NCBI RefSeq assembly: GCF_030269925.1
Contig: NC_085131.1
Location: 6,061,501 to 6,125,500 of the forward strand
DNA length: 64,000 nt
DNA from: Bombyx mori
Taxonomy: Eukaryota; Arthropoda; Insecta; Lepidoptera; Bombycidae
Direction of reading: 5' to 3'
The notes under the pieces were generated by a model, which did no database searches, had not been told where the DNA came from, and saw only the letters and a list, made by a program, of their open reading frames with translations. Made by a program: the position numbers and the translations under genes. This document shows, one piece after another, positions 36,073 through 48,200 of this stretch (position 1 is the first letter of the stretch; each line of letters begins with the position of its first letter).

Positions 36073-39000
36073 CTATCTAAATTGTGAAAGATAGTCTAGT
36101 TCGAGCGGATGTAAATTGGGAGCGGGGATGACGAGGCTATGCAGAGGCGGCCCGAGGTCCGACATCTGCATAGCTTCCAGTGTCATAACAGATATCCTTT
36201 GGTCAGGCGCTCCCACCCTTGAAAGGCCCACTGCTGTGCAATCACGTTGTATACCTGTACAAATAACAAACTTTAATTATTAAGAGATAATCAATTTTGC
36301 TTCTTCTGAAAATAAAATCTTAAAAATATTTCGTAGCGGTTTTTTTTTCAACACTACTTGTACCAGCTGTTAATAAAATGTTAATATATTAACATATATT
36401 TCTTGTAATAAGTAGTTACAGTTAATTTAGATGACAACGAGCCTCTAATAGAAATCTAAACTGGGATAAATAATGTGTAAACTATCAGAAAATGCTTTCT
36501 TCGTATCATAGATGTATGGCATAGGTGGCTGACCTTACTTTTGCTATTTAAAACAATCTGTGGTAGATTATTCAAGGTGACAATACAGCGCATTGTGTAA
36601 TTTAAAAATGCATTTAGTTATTGCTATTTCTTTTCGGAGTTATGTGGTTTTTGTGACGCCGCATCTAAGACGGCCGAGCGGAGCGCACCACACAATAAAC
36701 GGTAGATATAGCTGAAATACGCCTTAAAAAGTGATTTTTTTCCACGAACCGTCACCCTCGACAGAGGGATGAAATTCCGCCTTCACATAAAGACGGTGCG
36801 CGACCGAGCCGCCTCCACACTAGGACGCCTCTACCCGATGATTTGCAAGCGAAGTAAATTGTCCCTTAGAAATAAGGTGACACTCTACAAAACTTGCATA
36901 CGCCCCGTCATGACCTATGCAAGTGTAGTGTTCGCTCACGCGGCTCTCACAAACTTGAAACCCCTTCAAACCATTCAATCCCGTTTTTTCAGGATAACCG
37001 TTGGAGCCCCGTGGTTCGTCAGAAACGTCGACCTTCACGACGATCTGGTCCTAGAGTCCATCATCTACAGTCGCTATCAATGCGCCATTTCGGTAAAGCG
37101 GCACGACACGAGAACCGTCTCATCGTGGCCGCCAGTATCTACATAGCCGATCCTGCGGACCAAATGTTAAACAGTCGACGTCGCCCAAAAAAATCTCGGA
37201 TCCTCCCGATTCACTAATGGTCAGCAGCACCGGTCATCGTTTACGTCGAACCCGTCGCTTGCGACGAAGGGCTCGGCGAGTAATTTAACCCACAGACACA
37301 ACCCAGTGAGTTACTCGTCGGATCTTCTCAGTGGGTCGCGTTTCCGACCCGGTGGTAGATTCTGCGAAGCACTGCTCTTGCTAGGGCCAGTGTTAGCAAC
37401 ACTCCCGTTTTGAGCACCGTGAGCTTACCTACTAGCCCGGCTACGCTGACATGGCCTCTCTAGACCGTCAGCTTTGGCAGGGAAAAAATAATCAGACTTG
37501 CGACTGACGTATAGTCATTTTGAGAAGCTTATTCGACCATAACGTTTTTGTGTAATAATATAAACGTGGGAATGAAGTAAAACGACGTATGGGGATGACA
37601 GCTATGAACAAATGAAAAAGATGCCCTTATCCCGTATTAAAAGAATATCGAATAGAAATATAACAGTCAGTCACTAACTTTGATTTGATCTGTACGAGCT
37701 CTCGTTTCCATAATTTTTATAAATAGAAACGTGGACTGTACGAGAAAATAAAAAAAGAGGATCAATACCGATGGAAGATAGTGTTGATAGAATAAAAATG
37801 AATAGACAGAATTCCGAATAAATGTATACATTGTTAAAGAACTTGGCATCAAATATCAATTACCTACCAAAATACAATCTTGTATTCTGAAGGTCACCTT
37901 TTAGGTAAAACCATGACTACACAGAGCGGTTTGTCTTCCAGGATAGAGTGGGAGCAACCAAATCACGAGAGAGTTGAAAGAGAGAAAGAAAAGTCCTATG
38001 CGGTGGACCGATCGGATCAAGTCAGCTGTGGGCGGACTCTTATGCCGGCCACTGACTGAAGGGCCGTCAAACATTCATTCGCAAACCTAGCGGCTGTGCA
38101 AATGGGTTCGCATACTCAATTTGCGAACCCGTTTGCGCTGCCTCCTACACTTGTTTACGAATGTCTCACGTATTTCTCCTCTTTTTTAATTCGTCAATAG
38201 AACATTGAAGAGAAAAAGAGTTTTTAATTCTTTCCCAGACATCATTAACAGCCATGCTGTTTTTATGGGATTTCTTTTGATGAAGATACGCTACACAGTA
38301 GACGTCACGAACTATGAAAATGGCGTATAGTATACGTCCGTTACCTTCGCAATCGTCGGCGCAACTGGACATTGGACAAGCGAATGTGTGGGAGACTACG
38401 CGAAGGTTCGAGGTTCGCGCGCTTTGATGTCTGTTGAAAAACCACGAATGCAGCGAAAACTTTGCATAATCATTCGTAAATGTCGTCCTACACTTGTGGG
38501 TTTGCGTATTCGTGCGCATGTGAGTGACCGGTGTTATACGAGAGCATCAAATTGTCCTCGAATCGTAAAAAATGGCGTATTAACATTCAACGAGTAACAC
38601 CTGCACCTGACAGCACTAACAGTTAACCACGAACCTTCTGCATCGAGCTCTACGATTGAGAAGGATAATAATTTAAAGTAGAAATAGGAAGCCTAGATTT
38701 ATCAATTCCTAATATTGTCTTAGATTTGATTGTAATAACTATATCGCAATTTTATAATTACTCATTATAATATTGTACTAAGCCTATACTTTATTTAGCA
38801 TCGAATTGACATGATTTCTTGCGAAGGGGACTTATGGACTGGAAATAGCAAATAGCCTACTTTAATTCGCTGAAATACAGACATTAGTGTCATTATTTTT
38901 TATTAGAAATAGAATCGAGGTGACTTCGCGATTTTTTTATTGCTATGTATAGCAGCTGGGCATTAGAAAAGACTTGTACACTGAGTACTACTATGCCAAA

Positions 39001-42000
39001 ATTTTCACACATCATTTGAGTTGCCTATGCATTCAAATTTGTATGTGGTTGATTTAGTTCTGAATGACGTCACCTTTAGGACACGGTTCATAATTGCAAT
39101 TGGGAATATCCTCAATTATAATTAACTATACCACAAATAAATGTTTGCCGACCACTCGTTTTAGAAATAGACGCTTTGTACCAACACGTATTTTTTTCAG
39201 TTTAAAACCGCGTAATCACAATACAGAAGCGATTAACAATATTTTCATGTCTAGAGGATAACTATAATTAAAACTATTAACTATTATATAATACTTTTTA
39301 CAGTTTAATCTCGCAGACTCAGTCGTCCGTGACCACGATAACTGTAAAACATTCGAGATGTATATAATAATGCAAAGACAACAAAATATTAAGATCAAAC
39401 TGGCTGAACTAATAAGTCCCCACATCTGTTAGATAACTAACCTATGTATCAGTGCAGGCATATTTCCTACAAAACTTAAAACGACTGTCGTGAGACCACT
39501 TTTTAAAAAAGAAAATAGAGAGCTAATATAGTTTTATAGACCAGTGGCTCTGCTTCTTGTTTTCACTTAGTAAAAAAAAAAACCTAAAGGTAGTTTTAAT
39601 TATAATTGCACAAATAGAGAAAGATGGAGAAGTCTCTCAAAAGCCGCAACCAAACATTAAGACTTACGTAACCACGACCACTCCGCCAGGAGTGAACGAC
39701 TGAGAAGAAAAAGTTCTAATTATGCCTTTAACTCGCGAAGACGTCATGCTCAGTACTTTCATAGGTAGGTGTCATAGGTCGAAGCCCGTGCTAACTCACA
39801 ATACAACGTAAATTCGCCACCCACCTTGAGATATAAGTTCTAAGGTCTCAGTATAGTTACAACGGCTGCCCCACCCTTCAAAACCGAAATGAATAAATTC
39901 TGAAGTTCCGCAGTTCAGATAATGATTGAGACAGTTCTTAATCAAGATTTCAATGACTTGTTTCGAGATGTGTGGAATGAACATCGGGTTCTCTATAAGA
40001 CCCTGTGACCTCAATACGAAGTGCGTTTCTACATACAAAAAAATAAATGAAGTACAGGTAACTCTATAATAGGGTACTTCTACAACACGACAACGAGATT
40101 TCTTAAAATTATTTTATAAAATTACATTACGCACTATGAGCACACGATATATGGGAATAACCGAAATTTTACTGTATATTTTCATGTATAAATAGTAAAA
40201 CAATAAAGGCACAGTTGAGATGTTTCATTAAAAAAAAACTCTTCTTTTTGTATTGGCTTCTATTCTCATACATATTAGGTACAGGTTTTGCACAGCACGA
40301 GGCTTTGTAGGAATGTACCTACCGCATAATAGGAGGGTTACCTGTATTCGTTTTTCTTATAATGTGGTATGGCTAGTGTTAGGTTTACACTAGAGGTATC
40401 AGTGTCTAGGGCGACAAACTTTAGCGAGGAAGCAAAAAATTTTTGCGCAAATATCCCAGTTGCAAAAACTTTTTGTTTATTTTTTTAAAGTACACTTTTT
40501 TTTCGTAGCTTGTCTTCATTTCATTCATATGGGTACAACCCGAGTAATGGGTTGGCAATGTCCACGGTGCTTTAGGGCGGCGCTGAGGCTAAGTCTGGCT
40601 CTGAGTACAGGTATAATTTTGGAGTAACTTTAAAATCATTAAGCTCAACTCATATTTTTTAACTAATGTAAATTAGCTTGTTTACACTCGATCTCTATGT
40701 CAAAAAACGTTCATTAAAAGCAAATTAAATAAATATAAATACGACACTACCTGGAATGAAAATGTTCAGATTGGTGGGTAGTAGGTATTTCTAAGCTAGG
40801 ATAAGTCAGGGACGAATATTTTAAGATGGTTTTAAAGTATGTAGCAGGAATCCCGGAGAAAATACATACGTACGGACTATATGTGATGTTAACATTGCAT
40901 TAAAGAACATTAAAAATCAACCTCAAGACCCAATGGGATTCTAAAACTACTTGATAAAGAAACCCGCACGTTGAAGATCAGTTGACTATATCAACAGAGC
41001 CGCTTGGGTATGTTGCAATACATTATATTTATATTTTCTAAGCTATAAAATATAAGTTCAGTTACCCTGTTTAACAATGATCATTATTAACATAAATAAG
41101 ATAGGATGCGTGTTGGTTCAACTTGTGTAGCAGAGGTTTTAGTTCGAGCTTGATTGTATAATAATACATCGCCGCCGCTCCAAGATGTAGTCAAAGATTA
41201 TCTATTTTTTTTTTGCATTTGTTATTATTCCTTAGAAGGGTAGAGTTCTAAGGGTAGAGTTCAGTTATACAGTACAACAGCTATGGTTTTTTGGGCCGAG
41301 GTCCCGGGCGCGCGGTGCACATGAAACTGGATGGTTCGCAGATGTTGGAAACCGCAGGCCCAAGGGATGGTATTTAGAACCCACTAAACGTCTCCTCTGC
41401 ACTCTTTCATCCGAAGTCCGATCTCCGCCCGGGGTCAGAACCCGGTCAGAATGGAAGGCTCCCCACGATCAACACTACAACCAAACTCGCGCCGCCACCC
41501 CGAGAGCGTCCGACCGACGGGTCGTCAAGGCGATCGTCGACGACCAAGGACGCCGGTCTCTGCGGTATGGCGGTCCGTTAGGCCGCCGGGACGGTGCCGC
41601 TGGTGTTCCGGAATACCTCGCTGGGTCAGAACCAGCCTGTCAGGTCTGAACGCGATACACCACCGACCGGGGTGCTATTCCATAGTATGTTCGGCGACGA
41701 CAGCGACGACGGCAACGCGGATCGTGCCTAGTGCAAGCACGCTAGAGTTCTACAAAACAATACAATACCAGTGCACTGGGCATCTTATCTTTTAGGCCAA
41801 GACAATTTATTAACTAAGGCTGAGGTTTGGGTATAATATAGACGTATTTACTAGATGTGAATGTTAAGATATTTAGGTACCTACCACAATCAGGCTTAGC
41901 ATCAATGATCTGCACCAGCTGTATTGCAGCATCTTTAACAGACATAAATTTTGGATCCATGTAAGTTCTCACCTTCTTGGTCAGGGATTCCTCTGTGGGC

Positions 42001-44158
42001 TCCTTAACTTTGATATCTGCAATAACAAAATTTTAAAACTAATTTTCTATTATATTGATTACTTCGTTTCTCTCATGATTACTGACATAATATTGCGATT
42101 TAAATATTATAATGACACATTGGGTTGTGATTGATTACTTTCCTTTTTAATAAAACAACAGCACTAATAAATTTACTATTTTATCCCTTGTTCTATAAAT
42201 ATTCATGTTCATGTTTTATCATTCATTAAAATGAAAACTAAACTTAATTTTAGAAACATTTTTGGGCAATTGATTAACTGACACAAAACTTCTAGTATTG
42301 ATAATTTATAATTAGTTACTGTGACAAGAACAATTGAGTATAAGCTTATAGTTTGTTCTAAATATTCATGGTTATCCACATTATAAATAATTATGTAAGA
42401 GCCAAAATTTAGGAACTGTATTTTGAAAATCCTGGTAAGAGCCCATTAAATAATAGTGTTTATAAATTACCTAATGTTACAAGGTAATTCTTAATTTACC
42501 TAGTTTTTCTTAAATAGGAAATTACTGAAATTAATATTTGACAAGTAATTCATTAATTCAATACCATATTAGCATACCTAAAAGACATAAAGTATGGAGA
42601 TTTCTTGAGTAATTAGCTATAATTTTTTCGAAAAAGCTATCAGGTTTCCATGTATCAGTCCAGAAGGGTATTGATACAGTTTCTCCAAAGTTATATAATT
42701 GCAATCCACAGCAACTGACCGCATTCATAATTGATGCATTGTGTACTATCTGAAAGATTAACTTATGTATATAATATATTCTAAGGTGGGTTTTTTTTGT
42801 CATCTATTAAAATAAGCTCTTGTATTTGTTTCTAAGCCCCAGAAACTGTCAGAATGACCATGACATGACAGATTTGTTGCATATTTTTTGTTACATAATA
42901 TGTGTTAATAGGAATGGCGCAGGATAATTCAGAAGAAAATTGTTAAAGAAGGCCACAACCCTCAGCATTGAGGATTATCAAAGCAAGGAGGAGGATATGT
43001 GTTAATAAAGTCAACGATTTCTATTCGATCATGCACTTAAGTAATATTAGTAAAAGATTACTGTTTCCTTAATGTTGAAGTTATTGGTTAACTATTATAA
43101 GGACAATGCATGTAAACAATTGTTTAAGACAGTATTAGTAAAGGTAATTCCAAACAAACTATTACTACTTTTCTACTATAAATAAAAGTATCCACTGTCT
43201 CACCATTCATTTCGGCCTGAGCAACCGAATGGGGTGGAGCTTTATGTTGTTATTGTTGTACACTTGAAATTCAATAAAAGGAATTGTTTGGAAAGGTATG
43301 TGTTAATTACTCTCACTGTAGAAGGCAATAATAATTTATTATACAGCAGGATTTATTTAATTTTAATTTATTATACGGCAGGATTATAAATAAATATATT
43401 ATCAAAAGTACCTGTGTTTTAACTCCCAATTCTTTTGCACGAAGCAACATATCGGTATGTGTTGTAGCCCCAAGAGGATCGCCAACTACTAATAATGCAA
43501 TTTCAATATCTTTAGCCTCTTTGAGGATGTCATCTATATTGCTTTCACATAGTTCACGGTCAGCTAATGTTAATGTTCTCCCATAAAATGTTTCCTGAAA
43601 GTATGATACATCAAATGACAATATTTTGGAAATTTGGAAAGTAGAATTTACTTTAGTCCAAATGCAGGAGGGTGTCTGAGAGTCATCCAATTAAAGGCTG
43701 CATATATTATAGAAAGCAGTGCAAAATACAATGTATTAGGTTTTTTAGATTGGACAAAAATGAAACAGGATTTATTTATTTGCTTATTACAAAATAATTT
43801 AATTACTTTATACTAACTATAAGCAGTACCTAACAACATCTGACCACTTTGTTAAGACTCAGGTTATAGAAAATAAATGGTGTGCTAAGACCAGAACAGG
43901 CGACCTTTCATTAAAGAGGCGCATATGGTACTGCTGTCACTGAGCCACGACCTTATAATAATAAATCTGTAATGTGATTTTAATAGTTGTAATAGGCATC
44001 ACAAACATTACTTTTTAACTTACTAAGGCTTCTTTTCCGATAGTTAATATTGAAGTATATGCCTCTAGATACACTTTATCACATTTCTTTACTATTTCTA
44101 AGCCTTTAACTGTAATATCTTTTGCGTCGCCAAGACCTAACCCAATTAAATAAAACAT
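36073..44158 (-). CDS. Dph5: DPH5, diphthine methyl ester synthase
   Basis: Five exons on the minus strand: 44158-44024, 43594-43412, 42749-42578, 42016-41885 and 36254-36073. All phases fit, giving 267 residues (human 285). The N-terminus [20 protein letters not shown] carries the glycine-rich AdoMet site of the family. Later landmarks are [40 protein letters not shown] with [18 protein letters not shown], and [20 protein letters not shown] followed by [11 protein letters not shown]. The enzyme methylates the modified histidine of elongation factor 2 during diphthamide synthesis in the cytosol. The last intron (36255-41884, 5.6 kb) is filled with old transposon pieces, leaving exon 5 far from the others. 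The intron-4 donor was placed at TGTG|GTAGGT because only that choice keeps the frame. Confidence 0.93.
36735..37492 (+). repeat. 5'-truncated LINE (jockey-like), RT C-terminus and 3' end
   Basis: The frame 36769-37146 (plus the preceding TVTLDRG) codes the thumb/C-terminal part of a reverse transcriptase: [60 protein letters not shown]. It then decays by frameshift into a 3' region shared with copies at 50672, 59730 and 61082 (block gatccggtggtagattctgc, here with a changed base). This is a very common Bombyx LINE family. It lies in the last DPH5 intron. Confidence 0.8.
37950..38060 (+). repeat. LINE 3' fragment (weak)
   Basis: A plus-strand frame reads [20 protein letters not shown], resembling the C-terminal end of RTE-like LINE ORFs in moths. 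No other part of the element is recognised. Confidence 0.35.
38080..38515 (-). mobile_element. Possible Harbinger-derived fragment with MADF-like piece
   Basis: The minus-strand frame 38166-38519 ends with [20 protein letters not shown] and KKRRNT, which resembles the second half of a MADF domain as encoded by PIF/Harbinger partner genes. The left flank has a hairpin (38098-38112 with 38122-38136, one mismatch), and the outer sequences CGCAAACC (left, near 38080) and GGTTTGCG (right, near 38505) are complementary. Boundaries and target duplication are not clear. Confidence 0.4.
38600..39440. other. DPH5 intron 4, nothing recognised
   Basis: AT-rich intron sequence between transposon fragments; no exon or repeat identified. 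Confidence 0.4.
39450..39572 (+). repeat. Reverse transcriptase remnant
   Basis: The plus strand reads [20 protein letters not shown], then, past a stop, [11 protein letters not shown]. This is the conserved NYRPISLL region of non-LTR reverse transcriptases. It is short and broken by stops, so it is an old fragment inside DPH5 intron 4. Confidence 0.6.
39803..39890 (-). repeat. Bm1 SINE internal fragment
   Basis: An 88-bp piece (cgccacccaccttgagatat through aacggctgccccacccttca) with good identity to the other Bm1 copies but lacking both ends. Confidence 0.8.
39891..41279. other. DPH5 intron 4, nothing recognised
   Basis: AT-rich sequence; no recognised element or exon. Confidence 0.4.
41290..41745. 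other. GC-rich island inside DPH5 intron 4
   Basis: About 450 bp with strongly higher G+C and CpG than the AT-rich intron around it. The frame at 41451-41795 is Arg/Pro-rich and unlike any family I know. The composition suggests an inserted 5' part of a GC-rich LINE, but I cannot name one. Just to the right, 41767-41800 resembles the tRNA-like head end of Bm1 (cttatcttttaggccaagac). Confidence 0.45.
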
Positions 44159-45240
44159 GTTTTTATATGCTCCAGGTTTATTTATTGTGATTTAAATGAT
44201 GTGTGAATGTGTGTACTCAGTGTACTGTGTAATCAATAATCATGCCATTAAGTGTCTATGATCATGCCATAGACCTTTTTTTAGTACAATTTTTCCTTAT
44301 AAGGAAAGGCAAGGGAATCTAAGCCCATACAGCCTTGTCTGGTTATGCCATAGACCTTTAAAGTAAATCATGCTGGCATGGAAATATACCATAGATAATA
44401 AATGCAATTAATACTTATGAACAGATGTAAAATAATTAATAATTGGGAATTTAATTGTTTTTATGATCGAACAATCACCAATAGTCGTTAAACAAACTAT
44501 AATTGATCAAAATTAATTAATCTGTGCGACAAAAATAAAGCTATCTATTAAAGGGGGCCAACTTAAAGGTGATCGTTTGTTTAATTAATTATAAATAAAT
44601 AAAAAACGAACAAACAATTTTTACATTTGAACATTAACGAACAAACGACGAACAAATAACTAAAAATAAAAAAATTTGAAAAAAGAGAGGCCAAATTCAG
44701 TGAGCCAAAAATATTACACATTTAGTGTATGTTTGTTAATCTATGTAATTTAAACTATACATACCTACATCATATTCATAACACCTTGTGTGGTGGAATC
44801 ATGAACTATAAAAATCGCTTTTCAATTCAAGTGAATTGGCGGGAAGTTATTGAGAATTCAACGGATTAAGTACAAGAACCCGAGAAATTTGTAATCGCTG
44901 CTGCAAGAAAAATACTTCAACTACCGTAATCATAATGATTTTGTGTAGATACTTTTGTTTGAAAATTAAATTAGTAAATTCCTGAAATTGAGCAGCATGG
45001 ATTGCTTAAGACCCTTAGAGTTGAAGAATTAAAAAAAAATCTTAGTCAATATGACATTCACAACGTTGTCAAATTTCAAATTGTCCAAATCTTAATTTGT
45101 TTTCTTGTCCCCAAACCCAATAAATTGCAGATTATTTGCAGCACAATTGGATGTTACGTTATGTCGGTTTTTAAGCTCTCAATCAATTATCATCATCACT
45201 TGCAGTTTTAAATAATAATAAAAAAAACGATTTAAGAGAA
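44159..45240. promoter_or_regulatory. Divergent DPH5/salvador intergenic region
   Basis: 1.08 kb between the start codons of DPH5 (minus) and salvador (plus). It must hold both promoters and 5' UTRs. It is AT-rich, with no recognised repeat; no TATA box or defined motif can be assigned with confidence. Confidence 0.5.
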
Positions 45241-48200
45241 ATGATATCACGAAAAGGTCAAAAAGCTGTAAACGAAGGCGTAGTTGGCAAATACATAAAA
45301 AAAGATACACCGTCAGGTTTGCCGAGTAAGTTCTAATGAAACTATCATCAGTTCGTGATCATTCAGATCGTTCAATTTAGTAGTATTGCACTACTTTACA
45401 AAAATTTGTTTTAGTAATAAATGTCTGGACAACAGAATATAACAAAAGACCTCGCAGTCAACCTTTTGGTGTCAACGATGGGATTTCACAGAACCATGAA
45501 AATAAGTTTGGTAAAGCTCAAACGATGAGCGGCCACGCCGGAAAATATACGCCTAGTGAATCGGTTCCTAATTTAACGAATAGGTGAGAAACAATAATGT
45601 ATAATATTCCCTAGCCAATCTGACGCGACAAAATCGTGTTAAATGCAATTACAATGCATAGTATAAAAATGAATTTCACCACAGACTGGAGTACAGAAAG
45701 AAATTTGATTTAGATTAAAAATAAAACATACTTAATCCTGACTTACACTTTTAACCAAGCCCTATTGTGCCTGAACAAAGTTATTACAACAGTATCTTTA
45801 TTAAGCTTATAATTTAAGTAAACATTTCTCAGTTCCTTGAGGCTGCCTCATACCTTAATAAATATCAATATTATCGTATATAGTATATTGGAATTGAAAC
45901 AGAACATGTATTTATCATAATTTTGAAGAATACAATATTATTATCATTAACATAAAAGAGGTCAAGAATAGCAAACTAGCAGTAGGTAGCGATTATGGAC
46001 TAAGCTGAATTATTAAGTTCAGTGTAGGTTAAAAAAAAAATGGACTATAGGCGTAGCTACATGAAAAACAATAATGTTTGCCATTGTATTATATGTTTAC
46101 ATAAGCTCTATGCCCACCTGGTGACTCATTATCGAAGCTCAATGACACCAAAATCTGAGTGATTTACGAAAGTACTGTATTATTTAAAAAACTTATCTAT
46201 CAAAGTTTGAAATTTCACTAATGCTGTCTGTTCATTGTAGGTTTGCTAGTTTTTCAACGAGTGAAACACCAAGCACTGCAAATAATTACAACTCACAATA
46301 TCATCTGGACACAAATGTGGTAACATATTCTTAAAAAATAATTTTGTTAATTCTAATGTACATTGTCATCCTTTTCAAAAGACTATTTTATTATTAACAG
46401 GCATCACAATCAGTATTGAATGACATTGATGAGTCATTCAGTAGACAGACCAGTTACAGATACTACCGGCATCAGCAGGAAGATCCTATATATCAAAATC
46501 AACAACAGGTCTGGTTTTTTTTCTGAACTTTAAAAAAGGCTGGCCATCCTGTTATGTTTGGTTCTTGTAGGAAAGTCAGTACTGTTGGTCATAGACAGTG
46601 ATGCTTTTGTAGTCAAATGGATGCTTATTAGAGAATTGGCCAAGCTTAAATTTAATTTGAATAAGTAATTATTTTGAGTTTTTATGATGATTAGTGGCTA
46701 GTGAAGCCCATAGACATCTATAGCATAAATGCCACTACCCATCTTAAGATATGATAAGATAAGATATAGAATCCAAACTTTACTACAACATCCATTTATC
46801 AATATTTTGATGCTTCATCTGTCAAAAAAGCTAGCAATCTGCAAAATAACCTGCAAAATCTCTTGGGAATTGTGTAAGAAATCATCTAAGAGTGGTACAT
46901 GCTGGATCCTTTCAAAATTCATGGAGAGCCATGTCATTGCTCTCTAAAATATCAGTCACTATAGAGAGATACATAAAATCAACTTAAGACCCTGGAGATC
47001 TGGAACATCTCCCAACAGTAATAGCGGGGTTCAGGTTATAGAATGACAACAAGCAGTAATAATACAAATGTGCCCATCAGGATGAATTGTCAGTGATAAA
47101 TAATATGTTGATTGACATTATATGATTAACAGCAAGAGCTTTTAAATTGCAGGTTCAACAGCAAAAACAACAGTATGGTTCAAGAGAGTCAAGCATTCCT
47201 CGGTTATCATCAAACATGAGTTTGACTCCTAGACTACATCCACCATCTCCTCATTCTATTCGCTTACACAACTGTACTGAAGGTATGAATCATAATCAGG
47301 ATATTAATGGGACTGGAACTCAAACAAACAATATACAACCTCAACATAAGTAGTTTTTTTTTTGTAGTATGTTATTTTTTTACTTTATCAATAGCATATA
47401 AAATACATATAAAATTTAACTCAAATTAGTATGGAATTGGAAAGATTGCCTACGTTGGCCGCTATGAAACTCATACTAAGCACACTGATCAATAAAGTTT
47501 AGCATAAATATTGGTCTTAGTCTTGATCGTTGATGAATAGATAAGTTTTCGCCTGTCATTGGCTACGAAAATAACTTTACATAACCTTCATTTGAAGATT
47601 GAATAGTGCTCTTTATAATGATAGCTTTTGCTTTTATATTAGAAGTAGGTCTTTATTTTCTCTGATTTAATTTTATTATCAAACCTAAGTGTTCCACAAC
47701 AGATTAATAGTCTCTGTTGTCTTCTTTGAGGGTACTTATGTCATCTTATACTTTCTCACTTATTACATGACTGGCGGAAAAAGGGATGTTTTCTGAATCA
47801 TTAAAATCCTAATCAGTGATATTACTGCTTTAGTTTACTTTTTAGCTTGTTTCGTCAAAAAAGGCGTTTTAAAGATTCATTGATGTTATGTTATGCATGT
47901 TAGTTTGTTTATTAAATGTTCAGTATAGCTTTTAATTTACATATTTGTCAATGTAATATAACAAAAATTTGAGTTGTTCAAGACGAGTTTTCAATATGTG
48001 TTTGCTTCCTTTATTAAATTTGAGGGTGATGTAACTCTTGGTATATGCGTCTCTTGTATGACATAATTAATTTGACCGTTTAATATCGAAACCGTGTTTT
48101 AAGTACTGTATTATACCAGGGACGTCTATATTTGTTAAAAGTTCATAGTCTCTCAGTAGGCAATGGAAAGCAGGTTAGACCCTCCGGTAGGCATTCTTTT

